Positions 25,337-35,932 of a stretch of 64,000 bases of DNA are shown here, piece after piece. The notes beneath the pieces were generated by a model. That model searched no databases. It had not been told where the DNA came from and worked only from the letters and a program-made list of their open reading frames with translations. Numbering within the stretch: position 1 is the stretch's first letter; each line of letters begins with the position of its first letter. The stretch is taken from positions 248,001 through 312,000 of the forward strand of contig CAWCIL010000006.1 of the NCBI GenBank assembly GCA_963795485.1. Direction: 5' to 3'. Source of the DNA: AP-15 sp963795485 (lineage in GTDB: Bacteria; Pseudomonadota; Alphaproteobacteria; ATCC43930; CGMCC-115725). The position numbers and the translations under genes are program-made.

Positions 25337-26476
25337 ATGCTGAGGCGTGCACTCGCCGCCGCCGCGATCATCGTCGTAGCGATCGCAGTCATCTGGTGGC
25401 ACAGCCTGGGCGGGAACGGGCCGCAGGCGACGGCGCAGATGCCGGCCCCGGCAGTGCCGGTGACCGCCGGAACCGTCCGTGCCGAAAATGTCCCGGTGTT
25501 CCTGCACGGCATCGGCACGGTTCAGGCCTACAACATGGTCTCGGTAAAAAGCCGGGTCGACGGCCAGATCGTCAAGGTCGATTTCAAGGAAGGCCAGGAG
25601 GTCAAGGAAGGCGAGCCGCTGTTCCAGATCGATCCACGGCCCTTCCAGGCGGCGCTCGAGCAGGCCCAGGCGGCCAAACAGAAGGACGAGGCCCAGCTCG
25701 CCGGGGCCAAGCTCGACCTCGAGCGCTACGCGAAGCTGCTCGGCACCGGCTATCAGACCCGGCAGAGCTACGATCAGCAGACCGCACTGGTCGGTCAGGT
25801 AGAGGCTGCGATCAAGGGCGACCAGGCGCAGATCGATACTGCCGCGCTCAATCTGGGCTATGCCGACATCCGCTCGCCGATCGATGGCCGGCTCGGCGCC
25901 CGGCTGGTCGACAAAGGCAATCTCCTGCATGCCACCGACAATACGGTGCTGGTCACGATTACCGAACTGAAGCCGATCTACGTCAGCTTTACCTTGCCGC
26001 AGGAAAACCTCGACGAGATCCGCGAGTACCAAGAGAAGGCGCCGCTCGCGGTGCGCGCCTACAGCGGCGACGGCAGCAAGCTGCTGTCCGAGGGCAAGCT
26101 GACATTGATCGATAATTCGATCGACCAATCGACCGGCACGATCCACCTGAAGGCGCGCTTCGACAATCGGGACGAACGCCTGTGGCCCGGTGAGTTCGTC
26201 AGTCTGCGGGTGATCCTCAAAGTGCTCCCCGAGGTCGCGACGGTGCCGTCGCAGACCATCGAGGAGGGGCCGAGCGGCCGCTACGCCTATGTCATCAAGC
26301 CCGACGACACGGTCGAGCGGCGTGCCGTTGACGTCGCCTCGATCCAGGACGGCATCGCGGTCATCACCAAGGGTCTCACTCCGGGTGAGCGGGTGGTGGT
26401 CGAGGGACAATACCGGCTGACCGAAGGTGCGCGCATCAAAATCCTGGCCGAGCGGGCGCCCGGCGCGGCGAGCTGA
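25337..26476 (+). CDS. RND efflux periplasmic adaptor (HlyD/MdtA-type membrane fusion protein)
   Basis: 379 residues. One N-terminal membrane anchor (ALAAAAIIVVAIAVIWW), then the adaptor order: VPVTAGTVRAENVPVFLHGI (barrel-sandwich start), VKSRVDGQIVKVDFKEGQEV (lipoyl half-motif), a helical hairpin at about residues 100-160, LGYADIRSPIDGRLG (second lipoyl half), and a beta-barrel and membrane-proximal domain up to LTPGERVVVEGQYRL. It bridges the permease and an outer-membrane TolC-type channel, which is not encoded here. AGGGAG precedes the ATG at a suitable distance. It is the first gene of the operon. Confidence 0.93.
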   Translation: MLRRALAAAAIIVVAIAVIWWHSLGGNGPQATAQMPAPAVPVTAGTVRAENVPVFLHGIGTVQAYNMVSVKSRVDGQIVKVDFKEGQEVKEGEPLFQIDPRPFQAALEQAQAAKQKDEAQLAGAKLDLERYAKLLGTGYQTRQSYDQQTALVGQVEAAIKGDQAQIDTAALNLGYADIRSPIDGRLGARLVDKGNLLHATDNTVLVTITELKPIYVSFTLPQENLDEIREYQEKAPLAVRAYSGDGSKLLSEGKLTLIDNSIDQSTGTIHLKARFDNRDERLWPGEFVSLRVILKVLPEVATVPSQTIEEGPSGRYAYVIKPDDTVERRAVDVASIQDGIAVITKGLTPGERVVVEGQYRLTEGARIKILAERAPGAAS

Positions 26477-26571
26477 ACGCGACCGCCAGCGCCCGCCGTC
26501 TCGCTGCTCGCGAATTCCCGTGTCTATCAGTTCCTGTGCCGAATCTCGACCGGAATAGCAGGTAATCGCCG

Positions 26572-29500
26572 ATGAATGTCTCGGAGCCGTTTATCCGCCG
26601 GCCGATCGCGACCTCGCTGTTGATGCTGGGCGTGCTGGTGTTCGGCATCGCCGCCTACGGCCTCTTGCCGGTTGCGGCACTGCCCAACGTCGATTTTCCG
26701 ACGATTACGGTCAGCGCCAGCTATCCCGGAGCGAGCCCGGGCACGATGGCTTCGGCGGTCGCAACCCCGCTCGAACAGCAGTTCGCGGCGATCCCCGATC
26801 TCGACCAGATGACCTCGACGAGCGGCGTCGGCACGACCTCGATCACCCTGCAGTTCGATCTGTCGCGCAACATCGACGGCGCCGCGCAGGACGTGCAGCA
26901 GGCGATCAACGCGGCGAGCGGGCTGTTACCGTCGGACCTGCCGAGTCCGCCGACCTACCGCAAGACCAATCCCGCCGACCGCCCGGTGCTGATCTTCGCG
27001 GTCCATTCCGACGGCATTCCGGTCTATCGCATCGACGATTACGCATACACGGTTCTCGCGCAAAAGCTGTCGACGGTGCCGGGCGTGTCCGAAGCGCGGA
27101 TCTTCGGCCAAAAGCCCTACGCGGTGCACGTGCAGATCAATCCTGGGGCTTTGGCCTCTCGCGGCCTCGGGTTCGAAGACGTCCGCAACGCGCTCGCGGC
27201 GACGACCATCGACAAGCCGAAAGGCGATCTCGAAGGCGCCCACCAAGTCTATACCCTCGACACCAACGACCAGCTCTTCAACGCCGCCGCCTACAGCAAC
27301 GTCATCGTCGCGTATCGCAACGGTGCGCCGGTGCGGGTCAAGGATGTCGGCCGGGCGATCGAACTCGGTGCAGAACGACCGTACCGGCGCGTGGTACGGG
27401 AATACCCCGGCCGAGGGCCTGGCGCTCCAGCGCCAGGCCGGCGCCAACACGATTCAATTGGTCAACACGATCCGGGCGATGATGCCCCGCCTCGAGGCGT
27501 TGATCCCGCCTTCGGTCAAGGTCGACCTGCTGTCCGACCGCTCGCTGATGATCCGTGCTGCGGTGCATGACGTGCAATTCACGATGATGGTCACGATCGC
27601 CCTCGTGATCCTCGTGATCTTTCTGTTCTTGCGGACATTATGGGCGACGGTCATCCCCAGCATGGCGGTGCCGCTGTCCCTGCTGGCGACGTTCGCGATC
27701 ATGTACGGGGCCGGCTACACCCTCGACAACATCTCGCTGATGGCGTTGACGATTTCGGTCGGCTTTATCGTCAACGACGCGATCGTCATGATCGAGAACA
27801 TCGTGCGCTACATCGAGCAGGGCATGCGCCCGTTCGACGCGGCGCTGAAAGGCGCCGGCCAGATCGGCTTCACGATCATTTCGATCACCTTTTCGCTGAT
27901 CGCGGTGTTTATCCCCCTGTTCTTCATGGGCGGCATTATCGGACGGCTGTTCCGCGAATTCGCCGTCACCGTGTCGACGGCGGTGGTGGCCTCGGCGGTG
28001 ATCTCGCTGACTTTGACGCCGGTGCTGTGCTCACTGTTTCTGAAGGAGCAGGGGCTGCACCCGGCAAACCGCTTGAACCGGCTCGCGGAGAGCGGCTTCG
28101 AGTGGATGCTGCGCACCTACGACAAAGGGCTCGGCTTCGTCTTCCGCCACCAATTCCTGACCCTGCTGTTGACTTTGGCGCTGATCGTGGTCACGGGGTA
28201 TTTGTACGTGAGGATCCCCAAAGGATTTTTCCCGCAGCAGGATACCGGCTTTATTTTCGGCGAAGTTGACGCCCGCGAGGATTCGTCGTTCCAGGCGACA
28301 GCGGCGCTGGCCCACCGGATCGCCGATATCGTGCAGAAGCAGCCCGGCGTTGCCGGTGTCATCTATTTCGCCGGAGCTTACGCCTACAACCCGACCGAAA
28401 ACACCGCGCGGATGTTCATTCAGCTCAAGCCGCATGACGAGCGCGAGTTGAGCTCGGACCAGATCATCCAGCGCCTGCGGCCCAAAGTCGCCGCCGTCGA
28501 AGGCGCCAAGTTCTTCATGCAGTCGGGACAGGATGTCACGATCGGCGGCCGCCTCAGCCGTACCCAATACCAATACACGCTAACCGACACCGATCTCGCC
28601 GAGCTGACCCATTGGGCGCCGATCCTCGAACGGGCGATGCGGAAGCTGCCACAGCTGGAGGACGTCGCTTCCGACCAGCAGGTGGCGGCCCCGCACATTG
28701 CGCTCGAGATCGATCGCGACGCCGCTTCCCGGCTCGGCATTTCGCCGTCCCTGATCGACGCGACCTTGTATGACGCCTTCGGCCAGCGCCAGGTCGCGAC
28801 GATGTTCACCTCGACCAATCAATACAAGGTGATCCTGGAGGTCGATCCGAAAGTCCAAGAGGATCCGACCGCGCTGTCCAGGGTTTACGTGGCCGGGCCC
28901 AACGGCGCGCAGATCCCGTTGAGCACGTTCGCCCATTTCTCCTCGAAGCTCGAGCCCTTGTCGGTCAACCACCAGGGCCAGTTTCCGGCGGTGACGCTGT
29001 CGTTCAACCTGGCGCCGGGGGCGGCGCTCGGTCCCGCGGTCGACAAGATCCTGGCGATTGCAGCGGCGCTGCGCATCCCAGCCACCATCCAAGGCTCGTT
29101 CCAGGGTTCGGCGCAGGCGTTCCAGGCCTCGCTGTCGTCGATGCCGCTGCTCGTCGCCGCCGCGATCCTGGTCGTCTACATCGTGCTGGGCGTGCTCTAC
29201 GAGAGCTACATCCATCCGATTACGATCCTCTCGGCCTTGCCCTCGGCGGGGGTCGGCGCGCTGTTGGCCTTGATGCTGCTGCATTACGACCTGACCGTGA
29301 TCGCGATGATCGGGGTCATCCTGTTGATCGGCATCGTCAAGAAAAACGCGATCATGATGATCGACTTCGCGCTTCAGGCCGAGCGGCTGGAGGGCAAGAG
29401 CCCGCGCGAGGCGATCCATCAGGCCTGTCTGTTGCGCTTCCGACCGATCATGATGACGACATTCGCGGCGCTGTTCGGCGGGCTGCCGATCGCGCTCGGG

Positions 29501-29722
29501 CAAGGTGCGGGCTCCGAGCTGCGCCGGCCGCTCGGCATCGCCATCGTCGGCGGCCTCGCCGTCTCGCAATGGCTGACCCTCTACACGACGCCGGTCGTCT
29601 ATCTCTATCTGGAACGCTTCGCGCGCTGGGTCGGCCGCCCTTATCGGCCATCGCGGATGGCGGAAGTCCTGGCGGGCGAAGGCCGCCCGCTGCTCGCACG
29701 AGAGCGCCAGGGGGCGGAGTGA
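26572..29722 (+). CDS. RND efflux permease 1 (MdtB/MdtC type), one frameshift
   Basis: Starts MNVSEPFIRRPIATSLLML. The reading frame breaks at about 27365, where one extra base was read; beyond it the frame continues SVQNDRTGAWYGN. Without the base the length is 3150 nt, 1049 residues, equal to permease 2. It has twelve hydrophobic segments, two large periplasmic loops, and the TM4 region ISVGFIVNDAIVMIENIVRY. That motif has Asn where almost all relatives have the first of two proton-relay Asp residues (permease 2 keeps DD). It moves drugs or metabolites out using proton influx. Two permeases next to each other suggest a heteromer of the MdtBC kind. Confidence 0.92.
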
Positions 29723-29818
29723 CGGCGCTGTCTCGTTGTCCGGCAGCGACCGAGTTCCCAAAACTCACCGCTTTTTGCCCCGGATCGGGAGAATATTCTT
29801 GATTGCGAGCCGCCGCCG

Positions 29819-32800
29819 ATGAGCATTTCCGAACCCTTTATCCGACGGCCGATTGCCACCTCCTTGCTGATGCTGGGGGTATTGGTGTTCGGCATCGGCG
29901 CCTACAACCTGTTGCCGGTGGCGGCGGTGCCCAATGTCGACTTCCCGACGATCACCGTCACGGCACAGTACCCCGGCGCCAATCCCAGCACGATGGCGTC
30001 GGCGGTCGCAACCCCGCTCGAACAGCAATTCATCTCGATCCCGTCGCTGAGCGAGATGACCTCATGGAGCGGTGTCGGCGTCAGCTCGATCACGCTGCAA
30101 TTCGACCTGAGCCGCAATATCGATGCCGCGGCGGGGGACGTGCAGCAGGCGATCAATGCGGCCAGCGGCCTGTTGCCCCAGGACATGCCGACCCCGCCGA
30201 CCTACCGCAAGGTGAACCCGGCGAATTTTGCCGTCCTGATCTATGCGGTCCACTCCGACGAGCTGCCGCCCTACAAAGTCGACGAGTACGCCACCAACGT
30301 CATCGCGGACCGCCTGTCGACCGAGCCCGGCGTCGGGCAGGTCTTTGTCTTCGGCTCGATGCCGTATGCGGCCCGCGTCCAGATCAACCCGGCGTCCCTC
30401 GCCGCCAAGGGTCTCGGGCTGGAGGACGTCCGCAACGCGCTCGTCGCAGCGACGGTCAACCGGCCGAAGGGCGAAATCGAGGGCGAACACCAGGCGATCG
30501 CCCTCGATACCAACGACCAGCTGTTCAACGCTGCGCAATACGGCAACATCATCATCGCCTACAAGAATGGCGCGCCGGTGCAGATCAAGGATGTCGGCGA
30601 CGTCATCAACTCGGTGCAGAACGAGCGGCTGCGCTCGTGGTTCGGCGACCAGCGGGCAGAAGGAATCGCCATCGAGAAGGAACCGGGGGCCAACACGATC
30701 GCCGTGGTGGACCGCATCAGAGCGTTGATGCCGAAGCTCGAGCAATCGCTGCCGCCGGCGGTCCATGTCGACCTGATGTCCGACCGCTCGCAGACGACGC
30801 GAGCGGCGATCAGCGACGTGCAATTGACGATGCTGCTGACGATCACCCTCGTCATCGTCGTGATCTTCCTGTTCCTGCGAACGTTGTGGGCGACGGTGAT
30901 CCCCAGCCTGGCGGTGCCATTGTCGCTGCTCGCCACCTTTGGCGTCATGTATGTCGGCGGCTACAGCCTCGACAACATCTCGCTGATGGCGCTGACCATT
31001 TCGGTCGGTTTCATCGTCGACGATGCGATCGTCATGATCGAGAACATCGTGCGCTACATCGAGCAGGGGATGCGGCCGCTCGACGCGGCGCTGAAGGGCG
31101 CCGGGCAGATCGGCTTTACGATCATCTCGATCACCTGTTCGCTGATCGCCGTGTTCATCCCGCTGTTCTTCATGGGTGGGATCATCGGCCGGTTGTTCCG
31201 CGAGTTCGCCGTAACCGTAGCGGTAGCGGTGATCGCGTCGGCGATCGTGTCGCTGACCCTGACCCCGGTCCTATGCTCGCTGTTTCTGAAGCAGGAAGGG
31301 CTGCATCCCAAGGGCCGCTTCAACCGCGGCGCCGAGCGCGTGTTCCAGGCGGTGCTGCGGCGCTATGACCGCGGGCTCGGTTTCATCTTCCGCCACCAGT
31401 TCGCCGCGCTGGTGGCGACGCTGCTGCTGATGGTCGCAACCGGGTATCTCTACGTAAAGATGCCGAAGGGCTTCTTCCCGCAGCAGGATACCGGGTTCAT
31501 CTTCGGCGAACTTGATGTCCGCGAAGACGCTTCGATGATCCAGACCGACAAGATCCGGAGCAAGGTCGTCGACATCGTCATGCACGATCCCGGTGTCGAG
31601 GGCGTCTTCTCGTATGACGGCGCCACGCCTTACAACCCAGCCGAGAATACGGCCCGCATCTTTTGGGGGCTGAAGCCCTACGACCAACGCGACGCCACCG
31701 CGGAGCAGATCATCCAGCGGCTGCGCAAGAAGGTCGCCGGCATCGAGGGTGCCAAATTCTATATGCAGGTGCCGCAGAACATCACGGTTGGCGGCCGCCT
31801 GAGCCGGACGCAATACCAGTACACACTGACCGACACCAACATCGACGAGCTCAACCATTGGGCGCCGATCATCGAAGCCGGGATGAGGAAACTGGCCGAA
31901 CTACGGCAAGTCGCGTCCGATCAGCAGATCGCTGCCGCACATTTGGCCATCCAGATCGACCGCGAGGTCGCCTATCGGCTCGGATTGTCGATGAACCAGA
32001 TCGACCAGACGCTCTACGATGCATTCGGCCAGCGGCAGGTCGCGACGATTTATACTGCGACCAACCAATACAAGGTCGTCCTCGAAGTCCAGCCGCAGTA
32101 CCAGCACGACCCGAACCTGCTGTCCGAGATTTATGTCTCTGGTCCCGGTGGCGTTCAGGTGCCGCTGGGGAGTTTCGCGCACTTCGCGCGGAAGGCCGAA
32201 CCGTTGCTGATCAGTCACCAGGGCATCTTCCCGGCGGTCACACTGTCGTTCAACCTGGCTCCAGGCGTGGCACTCGGACAGGCGGTCGACGCGATTCAGG
32301 CGATGACCCAGCGCCTGCACGTGCCGCCGACGCTGAACGCCTCGTTCCAGGGCACCGCGCAGGCCTTCCAGGCCTCGCTGTCGTCGATGCCGCTCTTGGT
32401 CGCGGCGGCGATCCTGGTCGTTTATATTGTCCTGGGGATTCTCTACGAGAGCTACATCCACCCGATCACGATCCTGTCGGCATTGCCCTCGGCGGGAGTC
32501 GGCGCGCTGTTGATGCTGATGCTGATGCATTACGAGCTGTCGGTCATCGCAATTGTCGGCATCATTCTGCTGATCGGCATCGTCAAAAAGAACGCGATCA
32601 TGATGATCGACTTCGCGCTGCAGGCCGAACGGCTGGAAGGCAAGAGCCCACAGGAGGCGATCCATCAGGCCTGCCTCCTGCGCTTCCGGCCGATCATGAT
32701 GACGACGTTCGCGGCGCTGTTTGGCGCGATGCCGATCGCTTTCGGCCAGGGCGGGGGCGCCGAATTGCGGCAGCCGCTCGGCGTCGCGATCGTCGGCGGG

Positions 32801-32968
32801 CTTTTGGTGTCGCAATGGCTGACGCTTTATACGACGCCGGTTATTTATCTCTATCTCGACCGCTTCGCGCGCTGGGTCGGCCGTCCCTATCGGCCATCGC
32901 GCGTGGCAGATGCGCTGTCCGGCGACGGCAGGCCGGCGCTCGCTCAAGAACGGCAGGGGGCGGAGTGA
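29819..32968 (+). CDS. RND efflux permease 2 (MdtB/MdtC type)
   Basis: 1049 residues, unbroken. MSISEPFIRRPIATSLLML almost repeats the start of permease 1, and the two are close paralogues throughout, so a tandem duplication is likely. TM4 reads ISVGFIVDDAIVMIENIVRY, with both proton-relay Asp residues. FPQQDTGFIFGELDVRED and ALPSAGVGALLMLML are further landmarks. The MarR gene starts two bases after its stop. The gap to permease 1 is 96 bases with no gene. Confidence 0.95.
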   Translation: MSISEPFIRRPIATSLLMLGVLVFGIGAYNLLPVAAVPNVDFPTITVTAQYPGANPSTMASAVATPLEQQFISIPSLSEMTSWSGVGVSSITLQFDLSRNIDAAAGDVQQAINAASGLLPQDMPTPPTYRKVNPANFAVLIYAVHSDELPPYKVDEYATNVIADRLSTEPGVGQVFVFGSMPYAARVQINPASLAAKGLGLEDVRNALVAATVNRPKGEIEGEHQAIALDTNDQLFNAAQYGNIIIAYKNGAPVQIKDVGDVINSVQNERLRSWFGDQRAEGIAIEKEPGANTIAVVDRIRALMPKLEQSLPPAVHVDLMSDRSQTTRAAISDVQLTMLLTITLVIVVIFLFLRTLWATVIPSLAVPLSLLATFGVMYVGGYSLDNISLMALTISVGFIVDDAIVMIENIVRYIEQGMRPLDAALKGAGQIGFTIISITCSLIAVFIPLFFMGGIIGRLFREFAVTVAVAVIASAIVSLTLTPVLCSLFLKQEGLHPKGRFNRGAERVFQAVLRRYDRGLGFIFRHQFAALVATLLLMVATGYLYVKMPKGFFPQQDTGFIFGELDVREDASMIQTDKIRSKVVDIVMHDPGVEGVFSYDGATPYNPAENTARIFWGLKPYDQRDATAEQIIQRLRKKVAGIEGAKFYMQVPQNITVGGRLSRTQYQYTLTDTNIDELNHWAPIIEAGMRKLAELRQVASDQQIAAAHLAIQIDREVAYRLGLSMNQIDQTLYDAFGQRQVATIYTATNQYKVVLEVQPQYQHDPNLLSEIYVSGPGGVQVPLGSFAHFARKAEPLLISHQGIFPAVTLSFNLAPGVALGQAVDAIQAMTQRLHVPPTLNASFQGTAQAFQASLSSMPLLVAAAILVVYIVLGILYESYIHPITILSALPSAGVGALLMLMLMHYELSVIAIVGIILLIGIVKKNAIMMIDFALQAERLEGKSPQEAIHQACLLRFRPIMMTTFAALFGAMPIAFGQGGGAELRQPLGVAIVGGLLVSQWLTLYTTPVIYLYLDRFARWVGRPYRPSRVADALSGDGRPALAQERQGAE

Positions 32969-32970
32969 CT

Positions 32971-33483
32971 ATGATGACCCGGACCCCGGCGGCAGCGCGG
33001 GCGCAGGCGGCGCCGGCCGATCGGAATTTCGGCTTTCTGGTGCACGACGTCTCGCGGCTGCTCAAGCGGCGCTTCGAGCGGAAGGCGCGGCAGACCGGGC
33101 TGCCGATCACCCGGCGCCAGGCCGCGGTCGTGCTCTACATCGCCCGCAACGAAGGGGTGAGCCAGGCGGAGGTGGCGGTGTGGCTCGACATCGAGCCGAT
33201 CGCGCTCGTCCGCATGCTCGACAAATTGCACGAGGAAGGGTTGGTCGAGCGCCGTGCCCATCCGACCGACCGGCGGGTGCGGACGCTGTGGCTGGCACCC
33301 GGGGCCGAGCCGGTGGTCGAGCGGATTCTCGACATCAATCAAGCGATCCGCGAGGAGGCCTTCGCCGGCTTGGCGCCGGGCACCCGCGACGCGATGATCA
33401 CTGCATTGGGCAGCATCAAGGAAAACCTCGCCTTGCGCGAGGAGAGCGCCGCCGAAATCGCCTTGGAAAGCTCGACCGCCTAG
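32971..33483 (+). CDS. MarR family transcriptional regulator
   Basis: 170 residues. The winged helix lies at about residues 45-110: ITRRQAAVVLYIARNEGVSQ, IEPIALVRMLDKLHEEGLV and RRAHPTDRRVRTLWL (wing). A CGGAG ribosome-binding sequence overlaps the permease stop. MarR proteins usually repress efflux operons and are released by small ligands. Being last in the operon, it probably controls the operon promoter before 25337 by feedback; the palindrome at 25289 is a possible site. Confidence 0.92.
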   Translation: MMTRTPAAARAQAAPADRNFGFLVHDVSRLLKRRFERKARQTGLPITRRQAAVVLYIARNEGVSQAEVAVWLDIEPIALVRMLDKLHEEGLVERRAHPTDRRVRTLWLAPGAEPVVERILDINQAIREEAFAGLAPGTRDAMITALGSIKENLALREESAAEIALESSTA

Positions 33484-33521
33484 CCGAGGGGCTGCCTTCA
33501 CGCCTAACCGCTGCTCACGGC

Positions 33522-34293
33522 TTAGGGCGAACCTTCCCAGGCTTTGGCGAAAGCGAGGAGCTGTTTTGGCTCGACGTCGGAGACCGCCCACAGCGTCATG
33601 CCGTCATGGGTCCAGTGCACGACATCGTAGCCGTGGCGCTCGCTCGTTGAGGGGTTCGCACCCTCGCCGCCTTGCGGCCACACATAAAGGTCGATGATGT
33701 GCTTGCCGCGCTGGTAGACGAGCGCCGCGACGGGACGGCCGTCGACATAGTCGAGCCGGCCGCCTTTCAGCGGAAAGCCGATTGCGGCCAAATCCTTGAC
33801 CGGCGGGGCGAAGTCGAGCCGACCATCGAACCACGGCTTGACCGTGTGCTGGTCGGTTGAACACGACGTCTTCGAGGTGGCCGGGCTGCAACGCCCGGAT
33901 ATGGTCGGCGACGAGCTCGCGGGTCAGGTTCGGCTTGCCCGGCGCCAGGATCAGCAGCGCCAGCGCAGCGGAGCAGGCAGCTCCCAGGCCAAAGCCGAGC
34001 CCGGCGGTCCACCAGGCGCGCAGCCGCGACCAAAGCTGCGGCGCAGGCGCCGGCCGGGCGGCTTCGAGCCGTGCCAGCACGCGCCGGCGCGCGGCGTCGG
34101 GCATCGGCTGGTAAGGCGCCTCGCGCATCAGCTCGCGGGCCTGTGCCAATCCCCGCCCGGCGGCCTGGCAGACCGGGCACTGCGCGCGATGCGCCGCCAA
34201 TGCCGCCGCCTGCGCCGCATCGATCTCGCCGTCGAATTCGGCCTGAACCAAAAGGACCATCTCGCAGCGTCGAGAGGGGTCCGGTCCGCTCAT
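33522..34293 (-). CDS. Anti-sigma factor (zinc-finger, single transmembrane segment), one frameshift
   Basis: Starts MSGPDPSRRCEM; the ATG overlaps the sigma factor stop (ATGA), the standard coupling of such pairs. An N-terminal zinc-binding region includes AAHRAQCPVCQAAG, followed by one membrane span, GFGLGAACSAALALLILA, at about residues 110-130, then a periplasmic domain. At about 33853 one extra base shifts the frame; removing it yields DVVSTDQHTVKPWFDGRLDF and continues to HIIDLYVWPQGG and the stop at 33522, 256 residues. It would hold the ECF sigma factor at the membrane until a signal arrives. Confidence 0.85.
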
Positions 34294-34862
34294 CGGCTCA
34301 GCTCCTGTTCCGCCGCCGCCAGCAACAGGCTGCGGCGCGCCCGCCACAGCCGCGACATCACCGTGCCGATCGGCGCCCGGGTCACCTCCGCAATCTCCTT
34401 GTAGGAAAGCTCTTCGAGCTCGCGCAGGATCAGCGTCTCGCGCAATTCGACCGGCAATGCGGCGATCAGCTCGCGCACCCGGCTGCGGTCGCGCGATTTG
34501 ATCAGGCTCGCCTCCGGATCGTCCTCGCCGGTCGCCAATTCGACACCCAATCCCTCATCGTCTTCGACCGAGCCGGCGAGCGGCACGAACTGGACGCCGC
34601 GATCGAGGTTCCGCGAGCTGTAGGCGGTGTTGCGGACGATCTGCAGCAGCCAGGCACGGGGGTTGACGCCCCGGAAGCTCGCGAAATAGGTCAAGGCGCG
34701 CAACAAAGCTTCCTGCAACACATCCTCCGCCGCTGCGCCATCACGCACCAGCCAGCGGGCCAGATTGTGGGCGGCGTCAAGATGCGGCAGCACAACCCTC
34801 TCGAATGAGCCGTGGTGCGACGAAGCCGGCACGTTGCCCTGCAGAAAGCGAATGCTCGACAC
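34290..34862 (-). CDS. ECF-family RNA polymerase sigma factor
   Basis: 190 residues. Region 2 is DAAHNLARWLVRDGAAAEDV, with ALTYFASFRGVNPRAWLLQI; region 4 is LPVELRETLILRELEELSYK followed by APIGTVMSRLWRARRSLL, the helix-turn-helix that reads the -35 element. There is no region 3, typical of the extracytoplasmic-function group. The paired anti-sigma gene follows with a four-base overlap. The signal is not evident; nearby genes (SDRs) give no hint. Confidence 0.93.
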   Translation of the reverse strand: MSSIRFLQGNVPASSHHGSFERVVLPHLDAAHNLARWLVRDGAAAEDVLQEALLRALTYFASFRGVNPRAWLLQIVRNTAYSSRNLDRGVQFVPLAGSVEDDEGLGVELATGEDDPEASLIKSRDRSRVRELIAALPVELRETLILRELEELSYKEIAEVTRAPIGTVMSRLWRARRSLLLAAAEQELSR

Positions 34863-34951
34863 CGATTGGCAATGGCGTGCGATCCGGTTTAGACCGCGCC
34901 GGCCGGCAATTTATTCGCGCGCCTCAACAAGCGGTCCGGTCGTCGAGAAAG

Positions 34952-35686
34952 CTACGTGGCGAGATAGCCGCCATCGACGTAGAGCTCGGCGCCGGTGATG
35001 TAGGAGGCCTCGTCCGAGGCGAGGAAGAGCACGGCGTTGGCGACCTCCTCGGGGCGTCCGGCGCGACCCATCGGCACCTGGCGCAGCATCTTCGCCCGCA
35101 CCTCGGGATCGGCGGTGCGCCCCGACGAGCGCATCGGCGGCATCAGCCCGGGATGCACCGAATTGACCCGGATGTTGTCGGGGCCGTGCTGCACCGCCGC
35201 GGCTTTGGTCAAAGTGCGGACGGCCCCCTTCGAGGCGTTGTAGCCGACATGGACGCCATGCTGGCCGGTGATGCCGGAAATCGACGAGATGTTGACGATC
35301 GAGCCGCCGCCCGCGGCCTTCATGACCGGGATCGCGAATTTCATGCCGAGGAAGACGCCGCGGGCGTTTACCGCCATCAGCCGGTCCCAGGCCGCGGTGT
35401 CGAACAGGTCCTCGACGGCGCTGCCGCTAAGCCCGGCGTCGTTGACCAGGATGTCGAGCCTGCCGTATTCGGCGAGGGCGGCGTCGACCGCCCACCTCCA
35501 CTCCGCCTCGCTCGCCACGTCGAGCCGTTGAAACGTCGCGGCGCCGTTCGCCTTGACGATGTCGGCAACGACCAGCTTGCCGTCCGCGTCGAGCACATCG
35601 GCGACGACGACCTTGGCGCCCTCGCCGGCGAAGAGCCGTGCCATGCTGGCGCCCATGCCGGACGCCGCCCCGGTGATCAGCGCCAC
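34952..35686 (-). CDS. Short-chain dehydrogenase/reductase 1, N-terminal start disturbed
   Basis: The frame starts at a GTG (35684-35686) reading ALITGAASGMGASMA, with the NAD(P) glycine motif. VNDAGLSGS replaces the usual NNAG, NISSISGITG holds the Ser and YNASKGAVRTL the Tyr-Lys pair; it ends YVDGGYLAT. 244 residues. The usual MxxLENKV leader is visible just upstream as codons LENK in frame with an ATG at 35703-35705 that is one base out of frame, so an indel at about 35699 probably hides the true start. The substrate is unknown. Confidence 0.88.
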   Translation of the reverse strand: MALITGAASGMGASMARLFAGEGAKVVVADVLDADGKLVVADIVKANGAATFQRLDVASEAEWRWAVDAALAEYGRLDILVNDAGLSGSAVEDLFDTAAWDRLMAVNARGVFLGMKFAIPVMKAAGGGSIVNISSISGITGQHGVHVGYNASKGAVRTLTKAAAVQHGPDNIRVNSVHPGLMPPMRSSGRTADPEVRAKMLRQVPMGRAGRPEEVANAVLFLASDEASYITGAELYVDGGYLAT

Positions 35687-35932
35687 TTTGTTTTCGAGTT
35701 CTCATCGACGATCCTCCCTGGCTGCTTCCGCCGTTCCGTACCCTAATCCACGGCTGTCGATGGCGAAAGCGACCGGATCATTACGAGCAGGGGAGCGTCT
35801 CGCATGACACCGGCTGGCCGAGTGCGCCGAGGCATCCTCGGCAATCTCTTTCAGCGCGAGACGCGGGCGATGGCTGTTCCTGGGACCGCGGTGTAGCATT
35901 TCGGGGTCCGTGCGAATTTTGGAGGAGACCCG

